In this document: positions 14,885 through 17,370 of the stretch, in pieces
Layout: every line of letters begins with the position of its first letter
How positions within the stretch are numbered: the stretch's first letter is position 1
DNA from: Bacillota bacterium
Lineage (GTDB): Bacteria; Bacillota; UBA994
Assembly: GCA_018725275.1 (NCBI GenBank)
Contig: QLUC01000024.1
Span: 1 to 17,370, forward strand
Reading direction: 5' to 3'
DNA: 17,370 nt
Translations under genes and position numbers: made by a program
Notes under the pieces: generated by a model
Seen by the model: the letters and a program-made list of their open reading frames with translations, nothing else
The model's database searches: none
Told to the model about the DNA's origin: nothing

Positions 14885-15802
14885 ATGAGTATCGACATGC
14901 ATGTCCACACCCACATTTCGGACAGCGACTACTCCATTGCCCAGACACTTGGGTTGGCAGAGTCGCGCGGAGTCAGTCACATAGCAATCACCGATCACGA
15001 TACGGTATCTGGCGTAGGGCGTGCTCTCGAGTTAGGCAAGGCGCTGGGCATCAGTGTCATTCCCGGCGTTGAAATCTCGGCCTTTGACTTTAAACGGAAG
15101 AAAAAGGCTCATATTCTAGGTTACAACTTCGTCCTGCCGGCTCCGGCCATCACCAGGCTTTGTGCTCCGCTCTTAATGCGACGGCGCGAGAACTCCCTCT
15201 GGCAGTTAGCGACCCTCAGCAGCCTAGGCTACGATATTTCGCCTGCGGAAGTCTTGGAGAAGGCTCGCCATAGCACTTCAATCTACAAGGCCCACATGAT
15301 GGAAGTGCTCATCAATAAAGGATATGGGCAAAGCGATTACGTGACATTGTACCGGCAGTTATTTGGCAAAGATGGCCTCTGCGCCCGCGACATCCTTTAT
15401 GTAGACGTGCACGAGGCTATTCAGGCGGTTAAAGAAGACGGAGGGCAGGCTATCTTCGCTCATCCCGGGCAAGAGGAAAGTAGCTTTGACCTAATTGAGG
15501 AGCTATGGGACACCGGTCTAGACGGCATCGAGCTCCACCACTGCGACAACAGTCCCGTCGACAAGGCAAAAATACTCGCCCTCGCCAAACAGCGCCACCT
15601 GATATTGACCGCAGGCAGTGATTTTCATGGCAACTACGGCAGTAAGGTCGATTTAGGCGACTTGCCGGCGATGCCTCCGCACACCAACATTAGCCGGGTG
15701 CTGGATTTTGCGAGGACCCAGGCGGCGAGGACAGTGGGCCAGGCGTCCACCGCCTTGTGCCCGCCCTTTCCTGCCAGCCTGCCCGCGACCAGCCAAGGCT
15801 GA
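14885..15802 (+). CDS. phnPP: PHP-family 5-phosphoribosyl 1,2-cyclic phosphate phosphodiesterase/phosphatase
   Basis: The 305-residue product is a PHP-domain metal hydrolase. Metal ligands are visible: HVHTH with His6 and His8, TDHD with Asp37 and His38, PGVEIS with Glu63, His76 in AHILGY, FAHPG with His193, and GSDFHG with Asp246 and His248. A PHP enzyme of this kind from Eggerthella lenta is known to open 5-phosphoribosyl 1,2-cyclic phosphate and then remove phosphate to give ribose 5-phosphate. That fits here because neither the beta-lactamase-type phnP nor phnN is present in this operon. The alternative is a general nucleotide 3',5'-bisphosphatase of the same family. GAGGTGG precedes the ATG. 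The last 25 residues are an Ala/Pro/Ser-rich tail, and the stop overlaps the next start. Confidence 0.82.
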   Translation: MSIDMHVHTHISDSDYSIAQTLGLAESRGVSHIAITDHDTVSGVGRALELGKALGISVIPGVEISAFDFKRKKKAHILGYNFVLPAPAITRLCAPLLMRRRENSLWQLATLSSLGYDISPAEVLEKARHSTSIYKAHMMEVLINKGYGQSDYVTLYRQLFGKDGLCARDILYVDVHEAIQAVKEDGGQAIFAHPGQEESSFDLIEELWDTGLDGIELHHCDNSPVDKAKILALAKQRHLILTAGSDFHGNYGSKVDLGDLPAMPPHTNISRVLDFARTQAARTVGQASTALCPPFPASLPATSQG

Positions 15803-16836
15803 TGTGGCCAGCCAGAGCACTAGCCGCTATCTTGTTATTGCTGGCCCTATGCCTACCAGGCACGACCATCGCCGCCGCTCCTCATCCTACCTGGCCATTT
15901 GGCGACCGCGCAGTCTATTTTACGTCCCCGGGATGCCGCGATTGTGAAGACCTTTTGCCCCTTGTCGAGCGATTAAGTCAAGAGAAGGGTCTAGAGCTAA
16001 TCGTCCTCGATATCAATAGAGCAGAAAACCTGCGCCTCATGGTGAGTCTAATAAAGGCGCGAAATCTTCCCCCAGAGACGGCGGGCACCGTCCCCGCCTT
16101 TTTTACTCGTGAAGCGCAGATGCTAGGGGTTTTTGGTGCCGCCGACCTGCCAACCTCGCCCGTACCATCCCCAGAGCTTGGCCTGGCTGGGGTGCTGGCA
16201 GCGGGTCTGGCCGATGGTCTAAACCCTTGCACCTTGAATGTGCTGTTAGTGTTGCTGTCCATGAGTTTAGTGGTTGGACGGAAAAACATCTTAAAGACGG
16301 GGCTGCTGTTTATACTGGGTGTCGTTGGCACCTATTTCTTGATTGGGTTGGGGCTCGGTCATGTATTGTCCCCCTTGCGTGGGCTGCCCGCCTTAAGGGC
16401 GGGTATGTACCTTTTTGGCGGCGCGGGCTTATTATACTTAGCAATCTCGCCGCCCAGCCTGTTGGGCAGGTTCAAGTTAGCGTTGGCTAGGCGTATAAAT
16501 GCTCTCCGCCACCCCAAGATGGGCTACTTGGCGGTATTTTTTTTGGGGGTGCTTTCCTCTGGGTTTGAGTTTGTCTGCACAGGGCAAGTCTATCTGCCCA
16601 TAGTGATGTACCTGGCCAAGGCAGAGCCGCTCGTGTTTGCGCAGAACATATTCATTTACAATCTGGCCTTCGCTTTGCCGATGCTAATCTTAGTGGGTGC
16701 GATGCATGCCGGACTTGATGCGGTGTCCATCCAGAGGGCAATGAAGGTTCCCCTCTTTAGCCATGCCAGCAAAGTGGTAGCGATATTATTGGCATTGTAC
16801 TTCGTGGTGCAGGGGATAGCAGGCCTTTTAACCTAA
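15802..16836 (+). CDS. Thioredoxin-CcdA fusion membrane protein (DsbD-like thiol carrier)
   Basis: The 344-residue product begins with a hydrophobic signal or anchor (residues 5-25), then a thioredoxin-like domain outside the membrane: VYFTSPGCRDCEDL with CXXC at 45-48 and the cis-proline in TVPAFF near residue 98. From about 127 there are six membrane helices of CcdA/DsbD type, with the two key cysteines in NPCTLN (Cys143, helix 1) and FVCTGQVYLP (Cys259, helix 4). Such proteins carry electrons from cytoplasmic thioredoxin to thiols outside the membrane. The ATG at 15802 shares one base with the phnPP stop (TGATG); a longer in-frame start at 15757 would lie in phnPP. Its role in phosphonate use is unknown; it may simply share the transcript. 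No ccs or cytochrome genes are visible nearby. Confidence 0.85.
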   Translation: MWPARALAAILLLLALCLPGTTIAAAPHPTWPFGDRAVYFTSPGCRDCEDLLPLVERLSQEKGLELIVLDINRAENLRLMVSLIKARNLPPETAGTVPAFFTREAQMLGVFGAADLPTSPVPSPELGLAGVLAAGLADGLNPCTLNVLLVLLSMSLVVGRKNILKTGLLFILGVVGTYFLIGLGLGHVLSPLRGLPALRAGMYLFGGAGLLYLAISPPSLLGRFKLALARRINALRHPKMGYLAVFFLGVLSSGFEFVCTGQVYLPIVMYLAKAEPLVFAQNIFIYNLAFALPMLILVGAMHAGLDAVSIQRAMKVPLFSHASKVVAILLALYFVVQGIAGLLT

Positions 16837-17100
16837 GTTCGTCACTTTCATCGCACAGCCCGCCGTCTCGCTCATATACATGTGCTGAAGATTGCCAAGT
16901 ATGTCGCCGACACAAAGGATACCGTTTTCGTTGCAGCCGACCATTTCAACGCGAGCAAGAGAACGGTTCATACGCTAGTAGCAAAATAGAGCGATTCTAC
17001 ATTTAGGCGCTCCTTCTGGGTGGGAATTTATTATCTCAAGAATTTCTCTCACTGTTGCTGAGATAGCAACCATATGCGAGAAGAGCAAATGCCCCTCTGA
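16828..17100 (-). pseudogene. Stop-interrupted minus-strand reading frame, unidentified
   Basis: On the minus strand one frame reads from 17100 to a TAG at 16975-16977 and then continues in the same frame from ATG 16971 to a stop at 16828-16830. The two parts contain MVAISATVREILEIINSHP and, later, CNENGILCVGDILGNLQHMY. They look more protein-like than random sequence and run against the end of the CcdA-like gene by 9 nt. The GD-x-x-G part faintly recalls the end of FAD-dependent oxidoreductases, but I do not recognise a family. It may be a decayed gene or a chance open stretch. No ribosome site was found for the piece starting at 16971. Confidence 0.25.
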
Positions 17101-17202
17101 TCATCCAGAACGACCTTTGAGAAACGCTTTATAGCTGTGATAACCGCCGAACAATAGTATTCCTATTGTTACAATATAAGCGATTAACTGAGGTTCACGC
17201 AT
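17101..17202 (-). CDS. Possible 33-residue membrane peptide
   Basis: A short minus-strand frame starts at ATG 17202 (MREPQLIAYIVTIG...) and ends with TGA at 17101. Its middle (LIAYIVTIGILLFGG) would span a membrane once, and a basic tail follows. The ribosome site is weak (GGTGAT close to the ATG). It is in the same frame as the interrupted frame to its left, so it may be just another piece of that remnant. Confidence 0.2.
   Translation of the reverse strand: MREPQLIAYIVTIGILLFGGYHSYKAFLKGRSG
17150..17170. repeat. 8-bp perfect inverted repeat
   Basis: AACAATAG (17150-17157) and CTATTGTT (17163-17170) are perfect complements with a 5-nt loop. It lies inside the possible short minus-strand peptide frame. 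There is no T-run on either side, so a terminator is unlikely. Confidence 0.4.
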
Positions 17203-17333
17203 GCCATCACCAACACTTTCTATTAAAGTTAGAATTGGCTATAAGATGATTCTACTGCAATAACTAAGTTCTACCCTTTTTCATTCTTACTATTCTCAAT
17301 CTTGCGCCAAGGACGACGGTGTGGTACGCTGTA

Positions 17334-17364
17334 GCTACGAAAAGTCACGATTTTCGATCGTAGC
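17334..17364. repeat. Nested inverted repeats at the window end
   Basis: GCTACGA (17334-17340) pairs with TCGTAGC (17358-17364), and CGAAAA (17338-17343) pairs with TTTTCG (17351-17356) around a 7-nt loop, so two alternative hairpins share bases. GCTACGAAAAG and GTAGCGAAAAG are also near-repeats. It may be part of a larger element that continues past the window. The rest of 17211-17333 shows nothing that I can name. Confidence 0.4.
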
Positions 17365-17370
17365 GAAAAG

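Noticed and set aside
16837..16980. Terminator after the phn operon
   Set aside because: I found no GC-rich stem followed by T residues directly after the CcdA-like gene; the end of the transcript is undetermined.

Overview
The window is chromosomal DNA, most likely from an anaerobic, moderately GC-rich Bacillota (Clostridia-like) lineage. The pointers are strong GGAGG-type ribosome sites, frequent GTG/TTG starts, an HPr with both His15 and Ser46, a GlpP-type antiterminator remnant, and a carbon-phosphorus (C-P) lyase operon that uses a PHP-family cyclic phosphodiesterase instead of PhnP plus PhnN. The organism itself cannot be named from the sequence alone.

Left part (1-2918). A minus-strand gene starts at position 39 and runs out of the window. 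A frameshifted fragment of an RHS/YD-repeat protein follows (about 132-490). Next come a good sigma-A-type promoter (482-510), a leader of about 190 nt with a 10-bp hairpin, and the general phosphotransferase genes ptsH (HPr) and ptsI (Enzyme I). A 68-codon frame coupled to ptsI looks like an internally deleted remnant of glpP, the glycerol operon antiterminator. Middle left (2930-4053): a visibly AT-richer Fic-family AMP transferase gene on the minus strand, with its own well-formed promoter. It looks acquired or inserted.

Main part (4285-16836). Fifteen tightly packed + strand genes form one phosphonate uptake and degradation operon: phnD-phnC-phnE-phnE-phnF-phnG-phnH-phnI-phnJ-phnK-phnM-(hexapeptide acyltransferase)-phnL-phnPP-(thioredoxin/CcdA-like membrane protein). 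Gaps are at most 24 nt and many genes overlap by 1-11 nt, so the only substantial upstream control region is 4054-4284, which contains a perfect 10-bp hairpin. PhnD captures phosphonates (the substrate range cannot be read from the sequence) and PhnC with two PhnE permeases imports them. PhnF, a GntR/UTRA regulator, probably senses the state of the pathway. PhnG/H/I, with the ATPases PhnK and PhnL, place the phosphonate on the ribose of ATP. PhnM removes pyrophosphate. PhnJ (radical SAM, all four Cys of CX2CX21CX5C present) cleaves the C-P bond. PhnPP should then open and dephosphorylate the cyclic product to ribose 5-phosphate and phosphate.

The parts most worth a second look are four. The last operon gene is a secreted-side thioredoxin domain fused to a CcdA-type transmembrane electron carrier, joined to phnPP by a TGATG overlap. 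PhnK carries a CX2C-X12-CX2C putative metal-binding insert. The hexapeptide acyltransferase sits between phnM and phnL. Two gene remnants (RHS and GlpP) flank the PTS genes. The right end (16837-17370) has no convincing intact gene: it holds a stop-interrupted minus-strand reading frame, a possible 33-residue membrane peptide and small inverted repeats. I see no tRNA, rRNA, CRISPR array or complete insertion sequence.
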